64,000 bases of DNA from Thermococcus sp. (GCF_017656495.1 NZ_JACDNS010000004.1:97431-161430); one strand, 5' to 3'. Positions 1-9,469 are shown, numbered from the stretch's first letter. The notes: a model not told the origin generated them from the sequence alone. Numbers and translations: made by a program.

Positions 1-2
1 TG

Positions 3-410
3 CTTGAGGCAGAGGCTCGTTATTATCAGTTCACATGGGGAAGGCCAATGACTGCAAAAGCAATGGCAAATCTCTTGAGCAATATCTTGAATGAAAATAA
101 ATGGTTCCCTTATCTTGTGCAGATAATTATCGGTGGATACGTTGAGGAGCCAACTCTAGCAAATCTCGACCCACTTGGGGGCTTAATATTTGATGACTAC
201 ACAGCAACGGGTTCAGGTTCACCTTTTGCAATAGCCATTCTTGAAGAAGGGTATAAGAAGGATATGAGCATTGAAGAGGCAAGAGAATTGGCAATTAGAG
301 CTGTCAGAACAGCTGGTAAGAGAGACGTTTACACTGGAGATAGGAAAATCCAAGTGGTTGTAATTACAAAAGACGGTATGAGAGAGGAGTTTGTGGAGTT
401 CAAAGAATAA
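3..410 (+). CDS. psmB: 20S proteasome beta subunit, 3' portion
   Basis: The reading frame is open to the left window edge, so this is the C-terminal ~135 residues of a proteasome beta subunit. The visible part includes the segment after the central beta sheet ([35 protein letters not shown]) and the C-terminal helices, as in archaeal PsmB. The catalytic N-terminal threonine lies outside the window. It forms the proteolytic inner rings of the 20S core, whose regulatory ATPase PAN is encoded 49 kb away at 49205-50404. The ATG at 48 is internal and is not the start. Confidence 0.95.
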   Translation, partial: LEAEARYYQFTWGRPMTAKAMANLLSNILNENKWFPYLVQIIIGGYVEEPTLANLDPLGGLIFDDYTATGSGSPFAIAILEEGYKKDMSIEEARELAIRAVRTAGKRDVYTGDRKIQVVVITKDGMREEFVEFKE

Positions 411-427
411 AGATAAAACAAAAGCAC

Positions 428-2053
428 TTAGCCGAGTGCTTCTTTGATTTCCTCTTTCAATCCCATTTTTCCTGCTAGGAACAACCTTTTGTCCATTTCT
501 TTTAGCACTGGACTTACTTTAGGTTCAAATTCCATTTTTGCCAAGATGTCTTTTTCTACATCCACACTCGGGGCAACTTCCTCAAGGATTAATCCCTCTT
601 TTGTAAGCCTAAACACAGCCCTTTCTGTTACATATATAACTTTCTGACCCCTTTCTAAGCCAACTTTACCATTGTAAACTATCTTGTAAACTTGATTTAC
701 GAATTTGATAATGCTGCCATCTTTAATAATTTTCAGTTGTCCATCTTCAACTCTGATATCTCTCTTTCCTGCAGTAAATCCTCCAGCAAAGATTATCCTT
801 GGAGAGCCAAATGATATCACTGGAAAACCTCCAGGTCCGGGTAATCTACCTGGCAAGATTGAAGGATTGACATTTCCATACTGGTCCACTTGCATGAATC
901 CTAAGCTCGCAGCATCAATAACGCCACCTTCATAATTGGCAAACTGGTCTGCCATGGAGATTATTGCAAATGGTCCTATTGATGCTCCAAAATCTGGCCC
1001 ACCCAGTGCGACACCTCCAAAAGGCCCTGATTCGACTGTAGTGAAGAGATAATCTTGAACACCTTCTTCAGTTGCAATTGCGGCTACTTCTGATGGGACG
1101 CCAATTCCTAAGTTGACTAAGATTGGTCTACCAAGCTTTTTGATAATCTCAACCATCTCAAGCAGGATTCTTCTTGCAATGACTTTTCGGATATTTAGTG
1201 GGATCTCTGGAACTCTTGGTTTAGCTGGAGGGATAATCTCACCGGAAATTCTTGGGTCATACTGAATGTTTGCACTCTGCTTGTGGTATTCTTTTGGAGC
1301 GATGACTACATAATCCACTAAAGGTGCTGGAACTTTCACATCTTGAGGGTGAAGAGAGCCAAATCTTGCAATCCTTTCAACTTGGGCTATTACAATTCCC
1401 GGATTTGGTAGAGATTTAGCAGCCTGAGCCATATTCAAAATGTCTGTAAATGCTCCTTCTCTCTCTGTTGTTATGTTCCCAATCTCATCGCTCGTTGTTC
1501 CTCTTATGAATGTAACATTTGGCTTCGGAGCGGTGTATAGGAGATATTCATCTCCGTTAATTTCGATCGGCTGAACTTTACATCTCTTCTTTTCTTTTGC
1601 GAGGTCATTTAAATACCCGGCGTCTTGTCTTCCATCAAGAAACGTCCCTATTCCAACTTTCGTTATAACTCCTGGAAAACCTCTCGCAACTTCTCTGAAA
1701 AACCATGAAGCCGTTCCAATTGACCATGTATACCCCTCGATTCTGTTTTCTTGAATCAGCTTTTGCAGATAGGGAGACCAGCCTGGATATGTAACAAGTA
1801 TTCCTGAGAGGAAATCTTGATCTGGATCATTGTAGAGTTCTTCCATTATCCTGTCGAGAACACCATTGGGGGCTGTTGGAATTGGATTGACTTCCAAGAA
1901 AATATTCTTCGGATGTCCTGTTTCTTTGTAGTGCTCGAACAGTTTGAGGATCAGATACTCTGGGGCTATAAGCAGATTAAAGCCTGAAACAGCTATCACT
2001 GAATTGTCTGGAATTTCATCAATTGCCTCATTTACATCCACAATCCTTCCCAT
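428..2053 (-). CDS. Family I acyl-CoA:carboxylate CoA-transferase (fused alpha-beta)
   Basis: This 541-residue protein has the two tandem CoA-transferase domains of the acetate/propionate/3-oxoacid CoA-transferase family. Residues 1-280 resemble the alpha half and 285-520 the beta half. The beta half carries LVNLGIGVPSEVA and TTVESGPFGG, where Glu341 is the expected catalytic glutamate forming the glutamyl-CoA thioester. The likely reaction moves CoA between short-chain acyl-CoAs and free acids; the substrate cannot be read from sequence. The start has GGTGT upstream. It is divergent from the protease gene at 2115. Confidence 0.85.
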   Translation of the reverse strand: MGRIVDVNEAIDEIPDNSVIAVSGFNLLIAPEYLILKLFEHYKETGHPKNIFLEVNPIPTAPNGVLDRIMEELYNDPDQDFLSGILVTYPGWSPYLQKLIQENRIEGYTWSIGTASWFFREVARGFPGVITKVGIGTFLDGRQDAGYLNDLAKEKKRCKVQPIEINGDEYLLYTAPKPNVTFIRGTTSDEIGNITTEREGAFTDILNMAQAAKSLPNPGIVIAQVERIARFGSLHPQDVKVPAPLVDYVVIAPKEYHKQSANIQYDPRISGEIIPPAKPRVPEIPLNIRKVIARRILLEMVEIIKKLGRPILVNLGIGVPSEVAAIATEEGVQDYLFTTVESGPFGGVALGGPDFGASIGPFAIISMADQFANYEGGVIDAASLGFMQVDQYGNVNPSILPGRLPGPGGFPVISFGSPRIIFAGGFTAGKRDIRVEDGQLKIIKDGSIIKFVNQVYKIVYNGKVGLERGQKVIYVTERAVFRLTKEGLILEEVAPSVDVEKDILAKMEFEPKVSPVLKEMDKRLFLAGKMGLKEEIKEALG

Positions 2054-2114
2054 GTAACGACACCAAATGGATTATAAGAGTATTCCACTAAATAACCTTT
2101 CGAAGGTGAGTGAT

Positions 2115-3233
2115 GTGAAAAAGAAATCTGGGTTAATAGCATTGACATTAATTGTCATTCTTATTGCATCATTTTATCAAATCAGAGTTGGTTCAATAGA
2201 TGAGAGGGCAAAACAAGTACTCCAGAAGGTTCAAGAGATTGAGGGTGAAGTTCAGGAGATTAGAAATCTCACATTCAAAGAATCGCCTAAAATAATTGTG
2301 ATTACAAGGCAAGAAGCTTTAGAAAAATGGGGCCCTTCGAAGGAAGATATATATGAGCTCAGAATGTGGGAAGCAATCTATAAGATGACCTTTCTTGTTC
2401 CTCCTAGCTATAATTTAACAAAAGAGAAAAAAGAGCAAACAGCCTCATGGATTGCTGCAACCATAGGGAATAAAGTCTATATCATTGAGGAAAACTTCTT
2501 GGAAAGTGGAGAAACTGCTTATAGAGTTGTTGCTCATGAGCTAACTCATGTTTTGCAGAAGCAGAATTTTAATGCTCCTTATTCTGGGCCAACTCTGGAT
2601 TCAACCCTCGCTATAAGGGCCTTGGTCGAAGGAGATGCCGACTTAGTCGCTGATTTGTACTGCAAAAGGCACCACTTTCTAATAGAAAAGATAACAGCTC
2701 TATACCTTGAAAACCCTGTTTGGAGCTTGAACGCTTTTCCTTATGTTTTTGGCGATAAATTTGTGCAGTATCTCTACGAGAAAGGTGGTTGGGGTTTGGT
2801 TAATGGGGCTTACTCAAAGTTACCAGTCACAACTCAGCAAGTAATGAACCCAGAAATGTATCTGAGCTATACATTGCCAGAAAATGTGAGTTTAAGTGTT
2901 AGAAATGGTGAGGTAATCCATGAAGACACAATGGGGGAATTTTATGTCTATTTGCTCTTACTTGTTCACAATTATGAGGAAAAAGAAGCAAAGAAAATCG
3001 CAGATGGATGGAGGGGAGATAAGTTAATTTTGGCTCAAAATTCTACAAGCTTAATCTTAGCTTGGAAAACTGCTTGGAAAGATGAGAGCAGTGCTAAGGA
3101 GTTCTATAATGCACTCAAGACAATCGGAGATAACTACGTTAAGGCACATCCAGAATTTGAGTTATCGTTTACAATTAAGCAAGAAGGAAGATATGTTATT
3201 TTTACAGCGGTTAGGAGGCTGAAGAATGCTTAG
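2115..3233 (+). CDS. Membrane-anchored gluzincin-type zinc metalloprotease, uncharacterised
   Basis: The protein is 372 residues if translation starts at GTG 2115, which has GGTGA five bases upstream. An ATG at 2067 would lie before the TATA-like TTATAAG at 2073-2079 and only 13 bases from the divergent gene. One N-terminal membrane segment (about residues 5-22) anchors it, followed by a short coiled-coil-like stretch. HELTH (residues 141-145) is a zinc site, and Glu172 in the later ALVEGDAD segment fits as the third ligand. I do not recognise a named family. It overlaps the threonine synthase gene by 8 bases, so the two are probably co-transcribed. Confidence 0.75.
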   Translation: MKKKSGLIALTLIVILIASFYQIRVGSIDERAKQVLQKVQEIEGEVQEIRNLTFKESPKIIVITRQEALEKWGPSKEDIYELRMWEAIYKMTFLVPPSYNLTKEKKEQTASWIAATIGNKVYIIEENFLESGETAYRVVAHELTHVLQKQNFNAPYSGPTLDSTLAIRALVEGDADLVADLYCKRHHFLIEKITALYLENPVWSLNAFPYVFGDKFVQYLYEKGGWGLVNGAYSKLPVTTQQVMNPEMYLSYTLPENVSLSVRNGEVIHEDTMGEFYVYLLLLVHNYEEKEAKKIADGWRGDKLILAQNSTSLILAWKTAWKDESSAKEFYNALKTIGDNYVKAHPEFELSFTIKQEGRYVIFTAVRRLKNA

Positions 3234-4374
3234 ATGTACAGCTTGTGGTAGAGAATATTCTTTGAGAAAGCCATATCAGAGGTGTGAATGTGGAGAGCCT
3301 TTAGAGCTTGAGCTTTTTGAAGGCTTTGCTGGAATCGGGAAAAGTGTTTGGGAGCGCTTTGTTCAGTTCTTTCCTTTTGAACTTGACTTAGATTTAAGCC
3401 TGGGGGAGGGGGATACCCCACTTATAAGAGCTAGGAGACTCTCAAAAAAGCTTGGAGTTCAGCTTTATTTAAAAAACGAAACTGTTAATCCGACTTGGAG
3501 CTTTAAGGATAGAGGAACGTTTTTAGGAATCCATAGGGCTTTACAGCTAGGCTTTGACAAAGTTGGAACTGTTTCAACGGGCAATATGGCTGCAAGTGTT
3601 GCAGCTTATGCATCGAGAGCAGGGCTGAAAGCTTACATTCTCGTCTCTCCAAACATAGCAGAGGAAAAGCTCAAGCAGATTGCTGTTTATGGAGCTGAAG
3701 TTATAAAAGTTAGAGGTGATTATGGAAAACTCTACTATGAAAGCCTTAAGCTTGGACAAAAACTTGGCATTTACTTCATAAATTCTGACGATCCATTCCG
3801 CATAGAGGGATATAAGAGTATAAGCTTTGAGATTGTTGAGGAGATAATGCCAGACTATGTCATAGTTCCAACAAGCTCTGGTGGACTGATTAGAGGAATC
3901 ATAAAGGGTTTCCTTGAGCTCAAAAAGAGTGAGCTTATTGATAGGCTGCCTACATTTGTTTGTGTCCAAGCTGAAGGCTGCTCACCGATTTACAGAGCCT
4001 TTGTTGAAGGGAGAGAGAAAATTGAAAGATTTGAAAATCCACACACAATAGCGCATGCTATTGAAAATCCATATCCGCCGAGCGGGAATGCTGTATTGAG
4101 GCTTTTGAAAAAACTTAATGGTATTTGTATCGCTGTCAGTGATGAGGAAATTCTTGAAGCCCAGAGAACGCTTGCCCAAGAGGCCGTATTTGTTCAACCA
4201 GCTTCTGCAACAGGTATAGCAGCTGTGAAAAAGCTCAGAGAAGAAGGCAGAATCAAGGAAGACGAAAAGATTGTGAGCATACTAACGGGAGCTGGACTCA
4301 AAACACTGCATCAGTTGGGAAGATTTGACGTTAAAGAATTTGAAATGGAAAAGCTGAAAGATTGTTTGGTATGA
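3226..4374 (+). CDS. thrC: Threonine synthase
   Basis: A 382-residue PLP enzyme of fold type II that converts O-phosphohomoserine to threonine. A small N-terminal zinc-ribbon-like segment (Cys4, Cys7, Cys20, Cys22) precedes the PLP domain. The Schiff-base lysine is Lys94 in SFKDRGT, followed by the substrate/phosphate-loop segment STGNMAASVAAYA. Length and N-terminal Cys motif fit archaeal ThrC. The start lies within the end of the upstream protease gene, so translation is probably coupled. A paralogous threonine-synthase-like PLP enzyme cannot be excluded, since no other threonine gene is adjacent. Confidence 0.85.
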   Translation: MLRCTACGREYSLRKPYQRCECGEPLELELFEGFAGIGKSVWERFVQFFPFELDLDLSLGEGDTPLIRARRLSKKLGVQLYLKNETVNPTWSFKDRGTFLGIHRALQLGFDKVGTVSTGNMAASVAAYASRAGLKAYILVSPNIAEEKLKQIAVYGAEVIKVRGDYGKLYYESLKLGQKLGIYFINSDDPFRIEGYKSISFEIVEEIMPDYVIVPTSSGGLIRGIIKGFLELKKSELIDRLPTFVCVQAEGCSPIYRAFVEGREKIERFENPHTIAHAIENPYPPSGNAVLRLLKKLNGICIAVSDEEILEAQRTLAQEAVFVQPASATGIAAVKKLREEGRIKEDEKIVSILTGAGLKTLHQLGRFDVKEFEMEKLKDCLV

Positions 4375-4413
4375 GCGGTCAAAAAGAATATTGAGTACCA
4401 AGGAGGGGTAGCT

Positions 4414-5163
4414 ATGAGAAAAATTGGCACCATTTTGATTATAGCAATGTTGCTTGTTGTCTTCTCTGCGGGATGCACGGATGAACCGAATCCAAAGGCT
4501 GATCTTATGGAACTTAATTCTGCAGATAGCTTAACAACAAGTTTTTCAATCAAAATGTTTGATCCCAACAGTGCTGGAGTTTACGACATGGTTGATATGT
4601 GGGTTAGCGTTGAGTCTAAAAACGGTAAGATCGTCAGGGAGGCGATAAACTTTACAGTCTCTCTGATAACGGAAACCCACGGTTATGTGTACTTTGAGAA
4701 CGAGAGTAACTTTAGAGGCTACTTTGCAATCGATGATCCAAAAAATGCAATCCTATATACTTCTGAAAAAGAGTTCATGAACAAAGTTGGTACATTTGTG
4801 ACACTCACAGTTCCAAGGGACAATCAAGGATGGATAATCAACAACGACATCCTCGAAAAGCTCACGTTCAGGAAAACCGGAGAAAACGAGTACACTGCAA
4901 TAATGAACGTCACAAATAGGGAAGATCTTTCAAAAATTATGGGGGCTGAGGTTACAGAGGAAGACATGAAGAAACTCGAAAGCTTTCAATATAAGGTTGA
5001 GGTTGTCTACAAGGAGGGTAAACTTGACACTGTGAGGCATTATCTCATCTTTAAGGCTCCAAACATTGAAAAGCCTTTGATGTATATAATCACCTACAGT
5101 GGACTGAAAAAGGGCTTTATGAAGCCGGAGTGGGTTGATAAAATGATGAGCTCTGGGGAGTGA
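4414..5163 (+). CDS. Secreted lipoprotein, unknown function
   Basis: The 249-residue product begins with a hydrophobic signal peptide ending in a lipobox-like FSAGC, so Cys21 is probably lipid-modified and the protein anchored on the outer face of the membrane. The rest is beta-rich, with repeated polar strands and no catalytic motif I can identify. The overall pattern recalls archaeal LolA/LppX-like lipid-binding lipoproteins, but this is only a fold-level impression. A strong ribosome binding site AAGGAGGGG precedes the ATG. It follows thrC by 39 bases and may be in the same transcript. Confidence 0.75.
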   Translation: MRKIGTILIIAMLLVVFSAGCTDEPNPKADLMELNSADSLTTSFSIKMFDPNSAGVYDMVDMWVSVESKNGKIVREAINFTVSLITETHGYVYFENESNFRGYFAIDDPKNAILYTSEKEFMNKVGTFVTLTVPRDNQGWIINNDILEKLTFRKTGENEYTAIMNVTNREDLSKIMGAEVTEEDMKKLESFQYKVEVVYKEGKLDTVRHYLIFKAPNIEKPLMYIITYSGLKKGFMKPEWVDKMMSSGE

Positions 5164-5178
5164 TGCATAAGTTAACAC

Positions 5179-5634
5179 TTATAGAACATCAAAGCTAATC
5201 TCGAGCAACTCTTTGCTCTTTCTAAATCTCACCTTCTTGATTTTTATCTCTCCAACTTCTCCCGTTGTTTTTGTGTGCTGTTTGTTGCATGCATTTACGT
5301 TCCAATCCTCAATAACCACGACCTTCAGAGTCTTAATCTCTGGAGGAATTGGAAATAAATCATACATATCTTCACCAAATCTCCTTTCAGCTTCTTCTCT
5401 TGGCAGTTCATACACATGAATGGGAGCGTTCTCATTAACTTTTTCATTTGCTAACCTTTCGATTTCAGCAATCTCTTCGAGAGTAGGTTTTCTGCCAAAT
5501 TTAACTGTTAGCCTTCCGTGATTTCCACTAACGTAAACGCTTGCAGTCCATTTTGCTTGCTCTCCTAATACTTTAACAACTGCACCTTTAACAATATGGA
5601 GGGCAGTATGGGTTTTGACCTCAATCTCATTCAT
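5179..5634 (-). CDS. alaX: Alanyl-tRNA editing protein AlaX, short form
   Basis: A freestanding editing domain related to the second additional domain of alanyl-tRNA synthetase. It hydrolyses mischarged tRNA-Ala (typically Ser-tRNA-Ala). The zinc-binding HTALH motif is at residues 9-13 from the ATG chosen here. The second conserved motif, [13 protein letters not shown], is in the C-terminal third. At about 151 residues it matches the short AlaX-S class. A longer start at 5646 is possible, but GGGAT upstream of 5634 favours MNEIEV. Confidence 0.9.
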   Translation of the reverse strand: MNEIEVKTHTALHIVKGAVVKVLGEQAKWTASVYVSGNHGRLTVKFGRKPTLEEIAEIERLANEKVNENAPIHVYELPREEAERRFGEDMYDLFPIPPEIKTLKVVVIEDWNVNACNKQHTKTTGEVGEIKIKKVRFRKSKELLEISFDVL

Positions 5635-5785
5635 CAGAGATCCCAAAAATTAGAGAATTTTTAAAATTATTAAGTTTGCTGGTAATTGTAAATCAAAGAT
5701 TGCCACTTGATTTTCGAAGCTTCTTCCAATTTAAAAATGCACATCCAAAGAATTTTTGTCAATTTCTTTCATTATTCAACGAAAA

Positions 5786-5796
5786 TGGTTATAAAT
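5786..5796 (+). promoter_or_regulatory. Probable TATA box of the cDPGS-like gene
   Basis: GGTTATAAATG sits about 55 bases upstream of the ATG at 5847. The sequence matches the archaeal TATA consensus. It predicts transcription initiation near 5820, which makes the in-frame ATG at 5823 unlikely as a start. Confidence 0.5.
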
Positions 5797-5846
5797 GCCA
5801 AAATTGATACCTTTTTGCCGATATGGAATATTTTGAGGTGATTGAA

Positions 5847-7199
5847 ATGGCTGAGAAGAAAAGGAGAAGAGTTATTATTCTGGGAGCTGCTGGAAGAGAT
5901 TTCCACAACTTCAACGTCTTCTTTAGGAACAACCCTGATTATGAAGTCGTTGCATTTACAGCCACTCAGATTCCAGATATTGAGGGTAGAATTTACCCAC
6001 CAGAATTAGCCGGCCCACTTTATCCAAATGGAATTCCAATCTGGAGCGAGGATGATTTAGAGAAAATCATCAAAGAGCACAACATTGATATTGCAGTCTT
6101 CGCTTACTCTGACGTATCACATGAACACGTTATGCACTTAGCATCAAGGGTTCATGCTGCTGGAGCTGATTTCTGGCTTCTTGGACCTAAGAGCACAATG
6201 CTCAAGTCAAGCAAACCAGTTATAGCTGTTACAGCTGTCAGAACTGGTTCAGGAAAGAGCCAGACATCAAGAAAAGTTGCCAAGATTTTGAAGGATCTTG
6301 GATACAAGGTTGCTGTCATAAGACACCCAATGCCCTATGGTGACTTGAGGAAGCAAGTTGTCCAGAGATTTGCAACCTATGAAGACCTCGACAAGTACGA
6401 ATGTACAATCGAGGAGAGAGAGGAGTATGAGCCACACATTGATTATGGTCACGTAGTTTATGCTGGTGTTGACTACGAGAAGATTCTTAAAGAGGCAGAG
6501 AAAGAGGCTGACATAATCCTCTGGGATGGAGGAAACAATGACTTCCCGTTCTATGAGCCAGATCTCTGGATTGTTGTAGCGGACCCACACAGACCCGGAC
6601 ACGAGCTCAAGTACCACCCAGGTGAGACCAACTTCAGGGCTGCCGATGTTATAATCATTAACAAGATTGAGACTGCATATCCGGAGAATGTGCAGAAAGT
6701 TAGAGAGAACATCGAGAAAGTCAATCCAAACGCTATTGTTATTGAGGCAGCCTCCCCAATCTTCGTTGACAAGCCAGAATTAATTAAGGGCAAGAGAGTT
6801 CTTGTTGTTGAAGACGGTCCAACACTCACACACGGTGGCATGAAGTACGGTGCCGGTTATGTTGCTGCCAAGAAGTTTGGAGCTAAGGAAATCATTGACC
6901 CAAGACCATATGCAGTTGGTTCAATAGTTGAAACCTACAAGAAGTACCCACACTTAGATGTTATCCTCCCAGCAATGGGTTACAGTCCAAAGCAGATAAA
7001 GGAGCTTGAAGAAACTATCAACAGAGCAGATGCTGACGTCGTCGTCATTGGAACACCAATTGACTTGAGAAGAATCCTCAACATCAACAAGCCAGCTGTT
7101 CGTGTTAGATATGAGCTCGAGGAAATTGGACAGCCAAAGCTCTACGACATCCTCAAGGACTTCGTCGAGAAGTGTGAGAAGCTTAAGAAGAAGGAGTGA
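5847..7199 (+). CDS. Cyclic 2,3-diphosphoglycerate synthetase-like GTPase/ATPase
   Basis: A 450-residue protein of the cDPGS family, as annotated across Thermococcales. In methanogens the true enzyme cyclises 2,3-diphosphoglycerate with ATP. The N-terminal domain is Rossmann-like (RVIILGAAGRDFHNFN). A P-loop-type nucleotide site follows (VTAVRTGSGKSQTSRK), with later motifs WDGGNNDFPF and IIINKIE. The ATG at 5847 is preceded by GAGGTGATT; the upstream ATG at 5823 lacks such a site. Family membership is clear, but cDPG production by this protein is inference. A T-rich terminator follows at 7211-7240. Confidence 0.8.
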   Translation: MAEKKRRRVIILGAAGRDFHNFNVFFRNNPDYEVVAFTATQIPDIEGRIYPPELAGPLYPNGIPIWSEDDLEKIIKEHNIDIAVFAYSDVSHEHVMHLASRVHAAGADFWLLGPKSTMLKSSKPVIAVTAVRTGSGKSQTSRKVAKILKDLGYKVAVIRHPMPYGDLRKQVVQRFATYEDLDKYECTIEEREEYEPHIDYGHVVYAGVDYEKILKEAEKEADIILWDGGNNDFPFYEPDLWIVVADPHRPGHELKYHPGETNFRAADVIIINKIETAYPENVQKVRENIEKVNPNAIVIEAASPIFVDKPELIKGKRVLVVEDGPTLTHGGMKYGAGYVAAKKFGAKEIIDPRPYAVGSIVETYKKYPHLDVILPAMGYSPKQIKELEETINRADADVVVIGTPIDLRRILNINKPAVRVRYELEEIGQPKLYDILKDFVEKCEKLKKKE

Positions 7200-7290
7200 C
7201 TTCCTTTAGTCTTTTTCACTTTTCTAAATTCATTTTTATGCAGTTGAGTTTTTATACCTTATTATGTAATTATTATCTGGTGGTGCAGTT

Positions 7291-8142
7291 ATGAAACCTA
7301 TAATAGGCATTGTTGCTCAGTTTGACTGGGAAACTGGTGCTCTGACAATAAATGATATGTACGTTAAAAGAATTAAAAAAGCTGGGGGAATACCCGTAGC
7401 AATTCCTCCCCTTGTTGGAATAACGGACGTTCTTGAGGCAATAGATGGTTTGATTTTTCCAGAAGGCCCAGATATACACCCCAAATACTATGGAGGTGAG
7501 CTGACAACAAAAATAAGAAGTTTGGATGTGCAGAGGGATGAATTTGAGCTTACTTTAATCAGAGCAGCTCTTGAAAAGAACCTCCCTATCTTAGGGATTG
7601 GAAGAGGTGCTCAAGCCCTAAACGTTGCTCTTGGAGGTACTCTTTATCAAGATGTCGTTAGTGAAATTCCAAAGGCAATAAAGCATGACTGGACAAGCGG
7701 TGGCAAATTTTTAGTGCATCCCAGCTGCAAAGTCCATGAAGTCAGGATAAAAACTAACTCAATGCTGTTTGAAATTCTAAAGGAAAAATTAAACATTGAA
7801 GGGACAAACGAAGTTTTCATTGGGGTTAATAGTTTCCATCATCAAGCAATTAGAAAGCTGGGTGAAGGTATTAAACCCGTTGCCTATGCTGACGATGGGA
7901 TAATTGAAGGGATTGAAATCCCAGAAAAATTTGCAATTGGTGTTCAGTGGCTCGCTGAATATTTAGACGAAATGCAGCCTCTATTTGATGCTTTGGTTGA
8001 AAAGGCGTTAGAATACAAGAAGAGCAAAATTAAAGAAGAACTAAGAGAGGAAATTAGAAGACAAGAGAGCGAGACAGGAAAAGCTGCGGAAAAAATAGTT
8101 GAGGAAATCATAGAGGAACTAAGTGAGAACCATCGCACGTAG
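7291..8142 (+). CDS. Class I glutamine amidotransferase-fold protein (PuuD-like) lacking the catalytic Cys and His
   Basis: The 283-residue protein has the peptidase C26 / gamma-Glu-GABA hydrolase fold, with the family segments GLIFPEGPDIHP, LNVALGGTLYQDV and NSFHHQA. The nucleophile motif normally read as GICRG is GIGRG here, so the cysteine is glycine. The usual HPE histidine/glutamate motif after GVQW is LAE, so the histidine is leucine; only the glutamate remains. It is therefore probably not an amidase. A charged helical C-terminal extension of about 45 residues is unusual. GGTGGTG precedes the ATG. It overlaps the convergent radical SAM gene by 35 bases. Confidence 0.8.
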   Translation: MKPIIGIVAQFDWETGALTINDMYVKRIKKAGGIPVAIPPLVGITDVLEAIDGLIFPEGPDIHPKYYGGELTTKIRSLDVQRDEFELTLIRAALEKNLPILGIGRGAQALNVALGGTLYQDVVSEIPKAIKHDWTSGGKFLVHPSCKVHEVRIKTNSMLFEILKEKLNIEGTNEVFIGVNSFHHQAIRKLGEGIKPVAYADDGIIEGIEIPEKFAIGVQWLAEYLDEMQPLFDALVEKALEYKKSKIKEELREEIRRQESETGKAAEKIVEEIIEELSENHRT

Positions 8143-8950
8143 GATAAGAATAATAGCCTTCTCTGCATGAGCCAAAGGAGATCCCTTTCTCTTCAATGAT
8201 TCTTCTTGCTTCTTCCAGAATCTTCAATCTGAAATTTCTTGGCAGGTAATAATATCCACTAATTCTTTCCCCTCTCTTATATAGCGGCTCAAGCTTTTCC
8301 ATAAGCTCTGGAAATTTTGCCTTCATTCTTTTCCATGAATCTGCTCTGAGCTTCAGAGTTGAAACTGTTATATGGGAGACAAAGCTTAATGCATTGACAG
8401 TTTCCTCAAAGTCTTCCCATGTGTAAAAGGGTATTATTGGATCTATCCTTGCATAAACTGGAATTCTAGCATCTTTTGCATTTTTTAAAGCTTTTATTCT
8501 GTCTTTGGGTAGAGGGGCATTGGGTTCTAATGCCTTAGCCTTTTCTTCATCTATTGTCGTCACTGTTATGCCAACAGCACATTTGAGTTCTCTTAGAATG
8601 TCCAAATCACGCTTAAAAATGTCTGATTTTGTTAAGATCATGCACCTTACGTTGTATCTTTTGAAGAGCTGGAGAACTTTTCGTGTAATGCCAAATTGCC
8701 TCTCAATCGTTGGGTACGGATCAGAGGAGTAGGAGAGCGAGATTATAAACCTTTTATCAAATTTTCTGAGTTCCCTTTCTAGTGTAGGGAGGAGATTTTC
8801 TTTAATTCTAACCTTAAAAGCTTTGGGAATATAAGCGGTTATGTAGCAGTAGACACAGGCATGGTCACAGCCAGTATAAACGTTTAGCGTATATTTGAAA
8901 GGACATGTGCAGAGCTTCGATTTCCAGGGGTCAAACGGCCTTATATACAT
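8108..8950 (-). CDS. Radical SAM protein, SplB-like family
   Basis: A 280-residue radical SAM protein with the cluster motif in GCDHACVYCYI (Cys-x3-Cys-x2-Cys) near residues 28-36. The family resemblance is to spore photoproduct lyase-like proteins (Rv2578c type), widespread in archaea with unknown substrates. It ends with a conserved-looking segment rich in Gly, Tyr and Cys (SCREGYYSYPTCDGS). A TATA-like TTTTTAAATAAC on this strand lies only about 25-30 bases before the ATG and no ribosome site is seen, so the mRNA is probably leaderless. Confidence 0.8.
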   Translation of the reverse strand: MYIRPFDPWKSKLCTCPFKYTLNVYTGCDHACVYCYITAYIPKAFKVRIKENLLPTLERELRKFDKRFIISLSYSSDPYPTIERQFGITRKVLQLFKRYNVRCMILTKSDIFKRDLDILRELKCAVGITVTTIDEEKAKALEPNAPLPKDRIKALKNAKDARIPVYARIDPIIPFYTWEDFEETVNALSFVSHITVSTLKLRADSWKRMKAKFPELMEKLEPLYKRGERISGYYYLPRNFRLKILEEARRIIEEKGISFGSCREGYYSYPTCDGSHLVPL

Positions 8951-8969
8951 GAAAGAAAGTTTACAAAGT

Positions 8970-8980
8970 TATTTAAAAAG
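8970..8980. promoter_or_regulatory. Shared TATA element between radical SAM and OsmC genes
   Basis: The A/T-only run TATTTAAAAAG reads as a TATA box on either strand. It is about 20-30 bases from the minus-strand ATG at 8950 and 31-41 bases from the plus-strand ATG at 9011. It could serve both divergent genes. Confidence 0.4.
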
Positions 8981-9010
8981 CATTTTCCCTACTATTTGGT
9001 GGGTGGTCAA

Positions 9011-9406
9011 ATGATAGCAGGAAAAGTTAAGTGGCTTGGAGATGAAAAATTTGAAGCAAGTGTTGAAGAGGGAGAAAAGATAATCTTTGGCGAAAAGGGT
9101 ATCTCTCCTATGAGAACTTTGCTTTTAGCTGTTGCTGGATGCACTGCTATCGATGTTGTCATGATTCTCCAAAAGATGAGAGAGCCAATTGAGGGACTTG
9201 AGGTTGAGATACGCGGGGAAAGGAGAGAAGAACATCCAAGGATTTACAAAAAGGTTAACATCCACTATAAAATCTATGGAAATGTAAGGCCAGAGAAGGC
9301 TAAGCGAGCAATAGAACTCAGTCAAAACAAATATTGCTCAGCCTCAGCTCATTTGAAGCTCAGTGGGACTGAGGTTACATACACGTTTGAGGTCATCAAT
9401 GAATGA
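9011..9406 (+). CDS. OsmC/Ohr-family protein
   Basis: A 131-residue OsmC-like protein. The family conserves two cysteines used in thiol-dependent reduction of organic hydroperoxides. Here they are Cys in VAGCTAIDVVMIL on the central helix and Cys in NKYCSASAHL near the C-terminus. The ATG at 9011 follows GGTGGT directly; the upstream TTG at 8996 would place that site inside the gene. The encapsulin-like gene starts 63 bases downstream on the same strand but has its own TATA-like element. Confidence 0.85.
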   Translation: MIAGKVKWLGDEKFEASVEEGEKIIFGEKGISPMRTLLLAVAGCTAIDVVMILQKMREPIEGLEVEIRGERREEHPRIYKKVNIHYKIYGNVRPEKAKRAIELSQNKYCSASAHLKLSGTEVTYTFEVINE

Positions 9407-9469
9407 AGTTTTACAAGCATGAAAAACTTTAAATGTTTGGACTTCATAGACTATTTCAAGGTGGGCTGA

